From Acidobacteriota bacterium (lineage in GTDB: Bacteria; Acidobacteriota; UBA6911; JACQSX01), in NCBI GenBank assembly GCA_016211105.1, contig JACQSX010000033.1:62001-126000 (forward strand): a stretch of 64,000 bases of DNA. Reading direction: 5' to 3'. The position numbers and the translations under genes were made by a program. Shown in pieces: positions 53,831-61,885 of this stretch (position 1 is the first letter of the stretch; each line of letters starts with the position of its first letter). The notes beneath the pieces are model-generated. The model did no database searches. It saw nothing but the letters and a program-made list of their open reading frames with translations, and had not been told where the DNA came from.

Positions 53831-53860
53831 TTGACAAGATTGCGCCGTCCAGTGTAGTGT
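53831..53860 (+). promoter_or_regulatory. candidate promoter of the zinc-ribbon/UbiD pair
   Basis: TTGACA at 53831-53836 and TAGTGT at 53855-53860, spacer 18 bases. It would give a leader of about 225 bases before the zinc-ribbon ATG at 54087. The rest of the 53525-54086 gap shows no gene I can support. Confidence 0.4.
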
Positions 53861-54086
53861 GTGGCCTCTAATCCGGAGCGGTAGAAAAGCTAGCAGGATG
53901 GCGGTTTGTCATTGCGCAGGCTGTCGAGTCAGAATTGCAGATTTTTGTCGCTTTCCATGCCGATACCTGGTTCCGGACTCAGGACTGTTTGCTCTCACAG
54001 TTGGCAAACGAGTTGCGCATCAGCGCGCATAAGAGCATCTAAGTGGGAGCCGAAAAGCGCGAGCGTCACAGCAGCTAAGGAGCACA

Positions 54087-54281
54087 ATGCCAGAACGAGA
54101 AGAAGGCAAAGCAGGCGTAATCCCCAAAGAACTCGTCGGGGTGGATTGTCCTCGCTGCGGGTTCAAGATCAGCGAGGACAGTGAAATCAGCTTCAATCGA
54201 GAAGACTCATTTTTTGTGGGTTATTCCCTCACTTGCCCCAAGTGCGGGAATGCGTTTAGTTATACCCTTTATTTTAAATAG
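54087..54281 (+). CDS. small zinc-ribbon protein, likely UbiD partner
   Basis: 64 residues with two C-x2-C knuckles, CPRCGFKI near residue 21 and CPKCGNAF near residue 50, and a beta-rich end. AAGGAGCACA precedes the ATG. It ends nine bases before the UbiD gene at 54290, whose ribosome site (AGGAG) overlaps its stop, so the two are coupled. BsdD/YclD-type subunits of phenolic-acid decarboxylases are similarly small Cys-rich proteins encoded next to a UbiD protein; equivalence is inferred, not shown. Confidence 0.75.
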   Translation: MPEREEGKAGVIPKELVGVDCPRCGFKISEDSEISFNREDSFFVGYSLTCPKCGNAFSYTLYFK

Positions 54282-54289
54282 GAGCAGCC

Positions 54290-55921
54290 ATGGCAACGAT
54301 ACTCGAACGACCACCGGTGCAGTCCGGAAGAGTTGCATACAAGGATCTGAGGGAGTGGATCGCAGCATTAGATGCTGCTGGTCAGCTTGCGCGAGTCAAG
54401 GCGGAGATCGACTGGAAGTACGAATTGGCGCAGATTACGCGGCGCACCTGGGACAACTATGGGGATGCATCGCCGGCACTCCTATTTGAGAACATCAAAG
54501 ACTACAAGGCGCCCGCCCCAAATAAGATTTTCGTGGGGACTTTTCGATCCTGGTACCGCACCGCGATGATGCTCGGGCTCAATCCCGAGACAACCACCCG
54601 TTCCGACTTGATCCATATGCTGCGTGATCGGATCAACAACCGAGCAAATTTTCTTGCTCCTCGGATTGTGACATCCGGACCCGTCAAGGAGAACATCCTC
54701 AAGGGCGACAAGGTCGACATGACCATCTTCCCGGTTCCGTTCTTTGGAGAACGCGATGGAGGCCGGTTCATCGGTACCATGCACTCCGTGATCAGCCGGG
54801 ATCCCGATACGGGTTGGGTCAATGTTGGCACCTATCGGATGATGATGCATAACGGCCAGGAAACCGGCATGCAGATCGACCCGGCCAACCAGCACATCGG
54901 ACAGCACTATTACAAGTATGTCGCGCGGAATGAACCAATGCCGGTTGCCATTGTCATCGGTCAGGAACCAGCTCTCACTTTCATGGGAGCCTCACCGACT
55001 CTGGAACCAGTTTCCGAATTTGAAGTGGCCGGCGCCATTCGTGGAGAGCCGATCGAAGTGGTCAAGTGCGAGACCAATGACTTATATGTTCCGGCCAATG
55101 CTGAGATCGTCTTAGAGGGGACGATCCATCCGAAGGAGCGGAAAATGGAGGGACCCGGTCCGGAATATGCCGGCTATTACGCGAACCAACCCGGCATGAA
55201 GCCCGTGTTCCGCTGCAAGGCGATCACCTTCCGCAATGACCCGATCTTCCGCGCCACGCCCGAGGGTCACCCCATCAACGAAGACCACATGATGTTGGCG
55301 ATTAATAGCTCTGTCTACGTGTTTGATGCTTTGGCCAAGGGCGGCGTGCCTGGGGTTAAGGATGTTGCCATGCCGCTAGACAGTTGCGGCTACGCCACCT
55401 GCGTTGTTTCCATCAAGCCGGTCACCGAAGGACATGCTGACTGGGTCGCGAGTGCGATTTGGGGCACAAAGATGAATATTTGGTCGTTCAAGTACGTCAT
55501 TGTGGTCGACGAGGACATCGATCCGTGGAACTCAGAGCAGGTGAACTGGTCAATTGCCTGGCGCGTAAAGCCGAGTGAGGACATTAAGATTTGGCCGCGA
55601 CATAAAGGCTCTCGGCTTGACCCGCGGGCCGCGCCAGAAGAGAAAGGTTTCCAGGATCGAATGCTCATTGACGCCACGCGCCCCTATCATTGGGCGCCGC
55701 GCGAGATCTGGGGCACCGACGGCATCGGTAAAGGGATACCCTTGAAGTTCCCGCCCACGACCCGTCCCCGCTCCAACGTGGCTCTCAACGTCAACCGGCG
55801 TTGGGCGGAACTGGGCATCAAACCGACGGAGCGTTACATCGGGCGACCCGAGGGCATATTCAAGCATTGGTGGAAGGATGAAGAGATCATCGCCGCACGG
55901 GATCTCAAGGTGATGCCGTGA
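54290..55921 (+). CDS. UbiD-family decarboxylase (3)
   Basis: 543 residues, the longest and most divergent UbiD here, with extra N-terminal residues (TILERPPVQSGRVA) before the family start YKDLREWIAALDAAGQL. The glutamate pair is in KMEGPGPEYAGYYA, with Pro for Phe in the loop. NVGTYRMMMHNGQETG is the binding stretch. The C-terminal region NRRWAELGIKPTERYIGRPEG is not seen in copies 1 and 2. Encoded with the zinc-ribbon protein. Followed by a hairpin at 56045 and then the insertion element. Confidence 0.92.
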   Translation: MATILERPPVQSGRVAYKDLREWIAALDAAGQLARVKAEIDWKYELAQITRRTWDNYGDASPALLFENIKDYKAPAPNKIFVGTFRSWYRTAMMLGLNPETTTRSDLIHMLRDRINNRANFLAPRIVTSGPVKENILKGDKVDMTIFPVPFFGERDGGRFIGTMHSVISRDPDTGWVNVGTYRMMMHNGQETGMQIDPANQHIGQHYYKYVARNEPMPVAIVIGQEPALTFMGASPTLEPVSEFEVAGAIRGEPIEVVKCETNDLYVPANAEIVLEGTIHPKERKMEGPGPEYAGYYANQPGMKPVFRCKAITFRNDPIFRATPEGHPINEDHMMLAINSSVYVFDALAKGGVPGVKDVAMPLDSCGYATCVVSIKPVTEGHADWVASAIWGTKMNIWSFKYVIVVDEDIDPWNSEQVNWSIAWRVKPSEDIKIWPRHKGSRLDPRAAPEEKGFQDRMLIDATRPYHWAPREIWGTDGIGKGIPLKFPPTTRPRSNVALNVNRRWAELGIKPTERYIGRPEGIFKHWWKDEEIIAARDLKVMP

Positions 55922-56044
55922 CAGCGAAGTAACGGCATATTCCGCAAACCAGGCTGAACGCAGCCAAGTAGCGCCGTGTGGTTGCGCTCCCAACAGATTC
56001 TTCTCCACAGCGCGGTCGTCGACGAACAAATTCAGCTATTGAAC

Positions 56045-56068
56045 CTCTGCGAAATTTCGCTCGCAGAG
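56045..56068 (+). terminator. hairpin after ubiD 3
   Basis: CTCTGCGA and TCGCAGAG form a perfect 8-bp stem around an 8-base loop, 124 bases after the UbiD stop and five bases before the insertion element's end. There is no T run, so rho-independent termination is uncertain. Confidence 0.4.
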
Positions 56069-56073
56069 CTCTC

Positions 56074-56097
56074 CTAGCGGGAGTTTACTGAGAACGA
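56074..56097 (+). repeat. left terminal inverted repeat of the insertion element
   Basis: 24 bases beginning CTAGCGGGAGTTTACTGAGA; exact reverse complement of 58044-58067. Confidence 0.9.
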
Positions 56098-56134
56098 AAT
56101 AGGTTGGAGTCTCAAGACGCATGTTCTAAAAGGA

Positions 56135-57877
56135 TTAGGATCGGCGATCTGTCTTACCGACTTTTTGGGTAATACCGAGTTGCTCCAGACCTAGAGTTTG
56201 GGCCAGCTGCTGCTGCGGCAGTGATTGTTTGGACAGTACCGTAGCAGCGCGCGGAGGGCCTTTTTCGCCTTGAGGTGGATAGAGCAGAATGAACTGCCGG
56301 ATTTGCCGAAGCTCTTCGAGCAGCTGTTCCATGGACAGGCCTGGCCAAGCGGTTTGGGCTTCCTTGTGGATAAACTTCAACAACGATATGCCAAGCATGC
56401 AGTAGAAGGCGTGGACGCGGATCTTAGTATCGGTCCAATGGTGCATCGGTCCCCAACCCAGCCAGTCGCCCTCTTTCAAGCCTCGGAAGACCTGTTCGAT
56501 TTGTTGCTGGCCTGAATAGCCGGCCACGACTTGCTCGGCGGTCCAGTCCATACGATTGGTGAGCAGGACGGTGCGGCCCAGACGCTGGGCGAGCAGTTTT
56601 TGGAAAGCGGCATAATCGAAATCAAACTGTAAGCGCCAGCGTGTTCCATCCGAATCGAGCTGCCAACGGATCAAATCCTGCAAGAAGGGAGCCGACAGCC
56701 AACGTCGGATCTTGTTGCCGATCTGGGTTTCTTTAAGACGACTTGCCGGCTTGGCCAAGTCCATCGACAGTCGGCGCAACGACTGCAGCACCTTGCTGAG
56801 GCTGGTGGTGACACTGTGCAGTTGTTCACCCGCAAAGGAAGAGGAATACTTCAGCACGCAAAGATATTTTTTGCCATGAACGATCATTTTTTCAGCGGCA
56901 GCTCGAACCCCGGGTTGATTGCTGCTGCACAACAACAGTTGCTCTACAGCGCGTTCGCGAAAATCAGTCGGCGCCTGGTTCCAGGGCAGCGCCGAAATCC
57001 AGCCCACGCGGGCTTGCTCAAGCTGCAGCGTATTGTCCAGAGCCGCTGTGCCTTTGTCGAAAACCAGAGTGACACTGTCCCGCTCTATCTGGTTTCGGTC
57101 CAGCATCTTGAGAATTCGTGCCAGTGCTTCAGGCAATTCGGCTGCATCGGACACGTTGCCCGCATAGACGTGATGGCACAGGCTCAAACCGTTCTCGCCA
57201 TCGAGCACATAACTTAATCCCACCTGACGCAGATTGTGCCGCCATTGTTTGTTATGGCCGCGCTGCGCCAGCCGGTTGCGCTCGTTGGTGCTGGCTACCC
57301 AGGTGTAGAAGTTGGTCGTGTCATACGCCAGAAGCCGCCGACTTACCAGCTGCTTTTCTTTCCATACAGCCATCAGCCGCAACTGTGCCTCGTCAAGTTC
57401 ATCATCCCTATCCGATGCATTTGCATCCTCGTTGACCCGAATCTGGTCGAACGCATCCCAGAAGGCTTGCGAACTGAATCGTTCCGGCGGGAGCCGCCAT
57501 AAGGTATGCAAGACCGTGCCGCGGTACCAATCGGCCACCTCGGTCTTCGGGCCGGGCTGACAGATTCGATGGATGGCCGCCAACAGTAGATAATGCGCTG
57601 TCGACGGGCCAGACCGCGGTTTGGGCCACATCGATTCCAGGACTCCCCAGACGCCGCAACGTTGCGCTGCCAGCCAAAGCGCTCCCGGCAAACCGTACTC
57701 CCGCGCCGACGCCGATATGGGAACCGGCGCCGTCCGCTCCTTGAGCAAAGCGGCCACCTTGTCGGCGGTTCCCAGATACGTCTGTTGCACGATGCGCGGC
57801 CGGCCATCGACGCGGGCGCTTTCCACCACGTAGTAGTAAAGCTTGTTGGCTTTCTTCTTGGCAATGAGCGAGGCCAT
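56135..57877 (-). CDS. IS1634-family transposase (DDE)
   Basis: 580 residues, normal for this family in the IS4 superfamily. Catalytic-type residues: Asp in LLAYDTTNFYTW, Asp in TLVFDKGTAALDN and Glu in the Y-x-x-Q-Q-x-I-E segment (GYSGQQQIEQVFRGLKEGD). No frameshift or internal stop. The ATG at 57877 is followed by the basic N-terminus MASLIAKKKANKLYYYV. It cuts and pastes the element bounded by the inverted repeats. Confidence 0.9.
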   Translation of the reverse strand: MASLIAKKKANKLYYYVVESARVDGRPRIVQQTYLGTADKVAALLKERTAPVPISASAREYGLPGALWLAAQRCGVWGVLESMWPKPRSGPSTAHYLLLAAIHRICQPGPKTEVADWYRGTVLHTLWRLPPERFSSQAFWDAFDQIRVNEDANASDRDDELDEAQLRLMAVWKEKQLVSRRLLAYDTTNFYTWVASTNERNRLAQRGHNKQWRHNLRQVGLSYVLDGENGLSLCHHVYAGNVSDAAELPEALARILKMLDRNQIERDSVTLVFDKGTAALDNTLQLEQARVGWISALPWNQAPTDFRERAVEQLLLCSSNQPGVRAAAEKMIVHGKKYLCVLKYSSSFAGEQLHSVTTSLSKVLQSLRRLSMDLAKPASRLKETQIGNKIRRWLSAPFLQDLIRWQLDSDGTRWRLQFDFDYAAFQKLLAQRLGRTVLLTNRMDWTAEQVVAGYSGQQQIEQVFRGLKEGDWLGWGPMHHWTDTKIRVHAFYCMLGISLLKFIHKEAQTAWPGLSMEQLLEELRQIRQFILLYPPQGEKGPPRAATVLSKQSLPQQQLAQTLGLEQLGITQKVGKTDRRS

Positions 57878-58043
57878 ATAGGGTAATACATTATATGGAT
57901 CTCATTCCTCTGTCAACACAAAACTGCATACACTTGATCTATTCTGGCGTCGCAAAATAGGGTAATACGCAAGCACTGATCCCCCTATGAAGCCGGATCA
58001 GCGTCAGACGTGGATTTTCTCGATGTGGACTTTCCTATGACTG

Positions 58044-58067
58044 TCGTTCTCAGTAAACTCCCGCTAG
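58044..58067 (-). repeat. right terminal inverted repeat of the insertion element
   Basis: 24 bases ending AACTCCCGCTAG; exact reverse complement of 56074-56097. It ends 17 bases before the stop codon of the receptor at 58085. Confidence 0.9.
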
Positions 58068-58084
58068 AACCCATTGATCCGGCC

Positions 58085-61000
58085 TCAAAAAAGAAATTTC
58101 AAGCCGAATTGTATTTGCCGGGCGGTCGTCGTGGTGCTCGTGATACGTCCGAAGGTGCGGCTGGGGATGCCTGAAGCGTCCACAAAGACATTTCTGTCTG
58201 GCACACCAAAATTGGCGCGATTCAGAATGTTGAAGAATTCAAAACGAAATTGTAGTACTCGTTGTTCACCGAAGGAAACGTTTTTGTTTAGTGAAAAGTC
58301 GAAATTCGCCACACCCGGAATGATCCCAGTATCGCGCCCGAGATTCCCAAAAAATCCCGCATCCTGGAGCTCAAACTGAGTTCCATCCCAGTATCTGTCC
58401 GGGTTGCGGTGACGGTACGGATTGCTGTTGCCCCCGAGCCGTAAATTGGGTCGCTCCGGCAGGCCGGAGCCGGGAGGCGCGTTACCGGAACGTGCTCGAT
58501 CAAACGTGTTCTGGATGTTCACCGGATTTCCATCCGCTAGACTCAGGATGCCATTGACTTGCCAACCTGTAACTAGCTTGTTCAGCGCACCAGCTGCCTT
58601 TATCGGCACATCATAAGAGAAGTTTAGCGTTGCTGCATTGTGAACGTGAAAACCTGAGAGTGCATAGTCTCGACCCCGGTCGTAGGGATCCATGGAACTC
58701 GTGGTTGTCCCCGGCGACTCCGAAAGACCGGCACCGTGCCCGGAAGTCTCGTCCATCGTCTTGGAGAATGTATAATCCAATTGAAACTGAAAGCCACGAC
58801 TAAAGCGTCTGTTGACTGAAAACTGAAGCGCATTGTAAGTAGTCTTAGCGTCAAACACCCCCATTGCAATAGCGGAAAACGCAGGGTTGAACCGTGGCGC
58901 TCCTACTGGGAAAAATTTCCTGCCATCCGGAAGAACTTCAAATTGGTTAATGTTCTGGGTTTGAATTCTTCCCCAGTGAACCCCTCTTGATCCTATATAC
59001 CCTATTTTCAGTACGAGGTTTGGAAGTAGCTCTCGCTGAATGTTCAAATTATACTTGATGAGGTACGGTTGATTTGGCGTAGCGTCGGTGGTCTGGAATC
59101 CGAACGGAGGGATGCTCACACTAGCCAGCGCCTCTGGAACACTGGGAAAGCCGGGAGGGTTGAAGAGCAGTGGCCTCTTGAAAAAAGGCGGGGCGTTGGT
59201 GGCGTGAAAGATCCAATCGGTAGGCAATAAAACATTATTGAAAATTCCAAAGCCGCCCCGCAACGCCGTCTTCTTATTGCGGAAAACATCCCAAGCAAAG
59301 CCCACCCGCGGCGCAAAGCATTTGAGACAGGGGTTTTTGTACAGCGTATCCAATACCGATGTTTCCCTGTCCGTGAGCGGATTGACTAAGTTCGCAACCT
59401 TTCCATTGACCTCCCTTGGTTCCGTCGAAAGCTCGTAGCGGATTCCCAGGCTGACGGTAAAAGTCGGGGTGAGTTGCATATCATCCTGAACATAAGCGCC
59501 AAAATACACCTGGCGCCACCCACGAACCGTGTCTGAACCGGGAAGCATGAGGTCTAGTTGGAAGGGTCTAGCCCGGAGAAAATCCCCAACGCTTCCGAAA
59601 ATCCATCTTGCGTTCTGCGCAAAGGCGGAGAACGTATTGAACTGGATCCTCTTCACCTGCGTGCCGAAGCGCATCGAGTGTTTCTTATGGTTGTATGTCA
59701 CATTGTCAATGTACTCAAACATGTTTTGGGTTAAGACCCGGTCTTGGAAGGGAAAGTAACCCAAAGCGGAAAGCCCGCCGATGCTAAGATCTCCCAACGG
59801 TCGACCAGGAACAAAACTCAGCGAAGGGGGCAGACTAATGGTTTGTTCTGATATGACTCCGAAGATGTTTCGGTTGAAGGAAAATCGGGCCTCGTTGAGC
59901 AGGGTGGGCGAAATAACAATCTTGTCCTCAATAGTGGTAAACTGCCGGTCGGTTTTGCCTACTTCCTGGAAAGCTGGAAGACGGTTATGCGTGATAATTT
60001 TCGAGTCATCCAAGTTGTAGCGAATGAAAATGGAATGAGCGTCGGAAAAGTTGTGATCGACCTTGATCAGAAAATAATTTTCACTGGTGGGTTGGTTGAC
60101 CGAGAAGATGAACTCCCCTCTACCATCCCTGAAATCCCTTCCATTAGGCAGCGGGTTCAGCGCCGTATTCTCAAGATAGGGTGTGACGCGCGGGCTCACT
60201 GGAATAACAGTTCCATCGGGAAAGTTTCCCTGGCGAGCGTCAGCGGTTAAAACCGTCGCTATTTTCGTCAGGCCCAGCCGGTCTCGAAGACCTTCGTAGC
60301 TCCCAAAGAAGAAGGTGCGGTCTTTGATAACCGGGCCTCCTAAAGTGAACCCGAACTGATTTCTTTTAAACTCTGGTTTTCTCAGATCGAAAAAATTACG
60401 GGCATCCAGGTTGTCATTGCGGAGGAACTCAAATATAGATCCGTGCAATTCATTAGTTCCGGACTTGGTGACGGCATTGATGACGCCTCCAGCAACCTTC
60501 CCATACTCTGCACTGTAAATACTGGTCAACACGGTAAATTCCCTCACAGTTTCCACGCCCAATGTAATGCCCGATACCCCTGCTGGAGTTCTTCCGACGG
60601 CATCTTGAACATCTGCTCCGTCTAGCAGGAAGTTATTCTGGTTGGGACGAGCACCCGAAATAGAGATCTTAGGTCCAGCTCCAGCGATTGAATCGATGGC
60701 CTGCCCCATTGACGGGGGAGCATAGACACCGGACTGAAGCATTGCGAGCTGGCTGAAGTCGCGCGCATTCAGAGGCAAGTCACGGATCTTTTTATCATCC
60801 ACTAGAGCTGTTACAGTTGCAGTCCTAGTCTCAACGAGGGGGACTTCCCCAGTGACCACCACCTGTTCTGTGATTCTGCCCACCTTCAGGTTCAAATCAA
60901 CAATGGCTTCTTGTCCCACGGTCAGTGTAACGCCCCTCCTGATCGTCGTCTGGAAGCCGGCCAACTCCGCTTGCACTTCGTAGCTGCCTACTGCTAAATT

Positions 61001-61216
61001 GGGAGCACGATACCTCCCCTCATCATCCGTAATGATGGTCCTTGTTCTTCCTGTATCCAGATGCTTGACCACAACCAAAACACCAGGCAGCACCGCACCG
61101 GTGTCATCCTTGACCGCGCCCAAAATCGTTGCCGTTGTCGTCTGCCCCAAAACACTCTGGTTAAAAAAAACAATGAAAGATAAACCCAAGAGAAGATAGA
61201 ATCGTCTACCGAACAT
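58085..61216 (-). CDS. Oar-type TonB-dependent receptor (3)
   Basis: About 1,043 residues from the ATG at 61216, which has GGAGGTGTCT upstream; the frame is open to 61306 but those 30 residues precede the signal peptide. Signal peptide (ending SVLGQ), carboxypeptidase-regulatory-like domain (GAVKDDTGAVLPGVLVVVKH), plug (LPLNARDFSQL; FLLDGADVQDAVGRTP), barrel ending QFGLKFLF. It differs more from receptors 1 and 2 than they do from each other. Divergent from amidohydrolase 4 across 669 bases. The insertion element ends just past its stop. Confidence 0.94.
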   Translation of the reverse strand: MFGRRFYLLLGLSFIVFFNQSVLGQTTTATILGAVKDDTGAVLPGVLVVVKHLDTGRTRTIITDDEGRYRAPNLAVGSYEVQAELAGFQTTIRRGVTLTVGQEAIVDLNLKVGRITEQVVVTGEVPLVETRTATVTALVDDKKIRDLPLNARDFSQLAMLQSGVYAPPSMGQAIDSIAGAGPKISISGARPNQNNFLLDGADVQDAVGRTPAGVSGITLGVETVREFTVLTSIYSAEYGKVAGGVINAVTKSGTNELHGSIFEFLRNDNLDARNFFDLRKPEFKRNQFGFTLGGPVIKDRTFFFGSYEGLRDRLGLTKIATVLTADARQGNFPDGTVIPVSPRVTPYLENTALNPLPNGRDFRDGRGEFIFSVNQPTSENYFLIKVDHNFSDAHSIFIRYNLDDSKIITHNRLPAFQEVGKTDRQFTTIEDKIVISPTLLNEARFSFNRNIFGVISEQTISLPPSLSFVPGRPLGDLSIGGLSALGYFPFQDRVLTQNMFEYIDNVTYNHKKHSMRFGTQVKRIQFNTFSAFAQNARWIFGSVGDFLRARPFQLDLMLPGSDTVRGWRQVYFGAYVQDDMQLTPTFTVSLGIRYELSTEPREVNGKVANLVNPLTDRETSVLDTLYKNPCLKCFAPRVGFAWDVFRNKKTALRGGFGIFNNVLLPTDWIFHATNAPPFFKRPLLFNPPGFPSVPEALASVSIPPFGFQTTDATPNQPYLIKYNLNIQRELLPNLVLKIGYIGSRGVHWGRIQTQNINQFEVLPDGRKFFPVGAPRFNPAFSAIAMGVFDAKTTYNALQFSVNRRFSRGFQFQLDYTFSKTMDETSGHGAGLSESPGTTTSSMDPYDRGRDYALSGFHVHNAATLNFSYDVPIKAAGALNKLVTGWQVNGILSLADGNPVNIQNTFDRARSGNAPPGSGLPERPNLRLGGNSNPYRHRNPDRYWDGTQFELQDAGFFGNLGRDTGIIPGVANFDFSLNKNVSFGEQRVLQFRFEFFNILNRANFGVPDRNVFVDASGIPSRTFGRITSTTTTARQIQFGLKFLF

Positions 61217-61281
61217 AGACACCTCCGCATTGCGGATTAGTTGCTTACACCTCGAGCCACCTGCAGTCCGTACCCGCCTAT

Positions 61282-61379
61282 TAAGCATTACATAATCCAG
61301 TGACATCTGGCACTCGCTACGTCCCCGTGTCTCCGCGTCTCGCGGCCGGCGCGATTGTCACTATGATTTGTAATGCTTA
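61282..61379. repeat. inverted-repeat element (MITE-like)
   Basis: TAAGCATTACA and its reverse complement TGTAATGCTTA (61369-61379) bound about 98 bases in the receptor/amidohydrolase intergenic region. The arms continue imperfectly inwards (ATAATC against AATC). The interior contains GTCTCCGCGTCT words. No coding capacity. The rest of the 61217-61885 gap shows no gene. Confidence 0.45.
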
Positions 61380-61885
61380 GTAACTGACCTTTACTGGTAC
61401 TGGTGTGAGCAACTCTCCAATAAGAAAATGATACCAGAAACATGTGCAAACCACAAATTGAGAATTCTGCAAATTGGGTGCTACCATGTGCCCGACAATT
61501 CGGGGTTCGGATTTTCACGAGATTGCCGTCACGCCATTCGCCCGCAAATACGTTTGTCAACCCGAGGCGTAGTACCTTACTTTGCCTTCCAGTGTGAGAG
61601 CAACGTCCATTTTCCCTTTACTCTTACTCGAAACATCAGTGCTATAATGAGTCATTCTGATCAACCGTTTAGAAAAGCAAAATCGGAGATTTATGTAGAC
61701 GTTTCCCGTGTAGTTTTTGATTGCGGTCCCAAAAGGGGCTCGGAATGATAAGGATCAGGCCAATGCCGCATAGGCGGAAACTTGCTGAGGGTAAAGAATG
61801 TGCATACTGAGACTGAGAGCATAGTTCCAATAAAGATTGATTTTGTGTCAAGAGCGCACAAACTGCGTGTATCGAGGAGGTAAAT

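Larger units (their letters stand above)
56074..58067 (-). mobile_element. IS1634-like insertion sequence
   Basis: Element of 1,994 bases with perfect 24-base terminal inverted repeats and one full-length transposase on the minus strand. The ends carry CTAG, itself a palindrome, so the exact border and any CTAG target duplication cannot be separated by eye. No longer flanking duplication is visible. Intact and therefore possibly recent. It lies between ubiD 3 and the 3' end of the receptor at 58085. Confidence 0.85.

Noticed and set aside
53906-54184. Plus-strand open frame overlapping the zinc-ribbon gene
   Set aside because: It is out of frame with the zinc-ribbon gene, which has a ribosome site and clear C-x2-C pairs; this frame is Arg/Ser-rich shadow.
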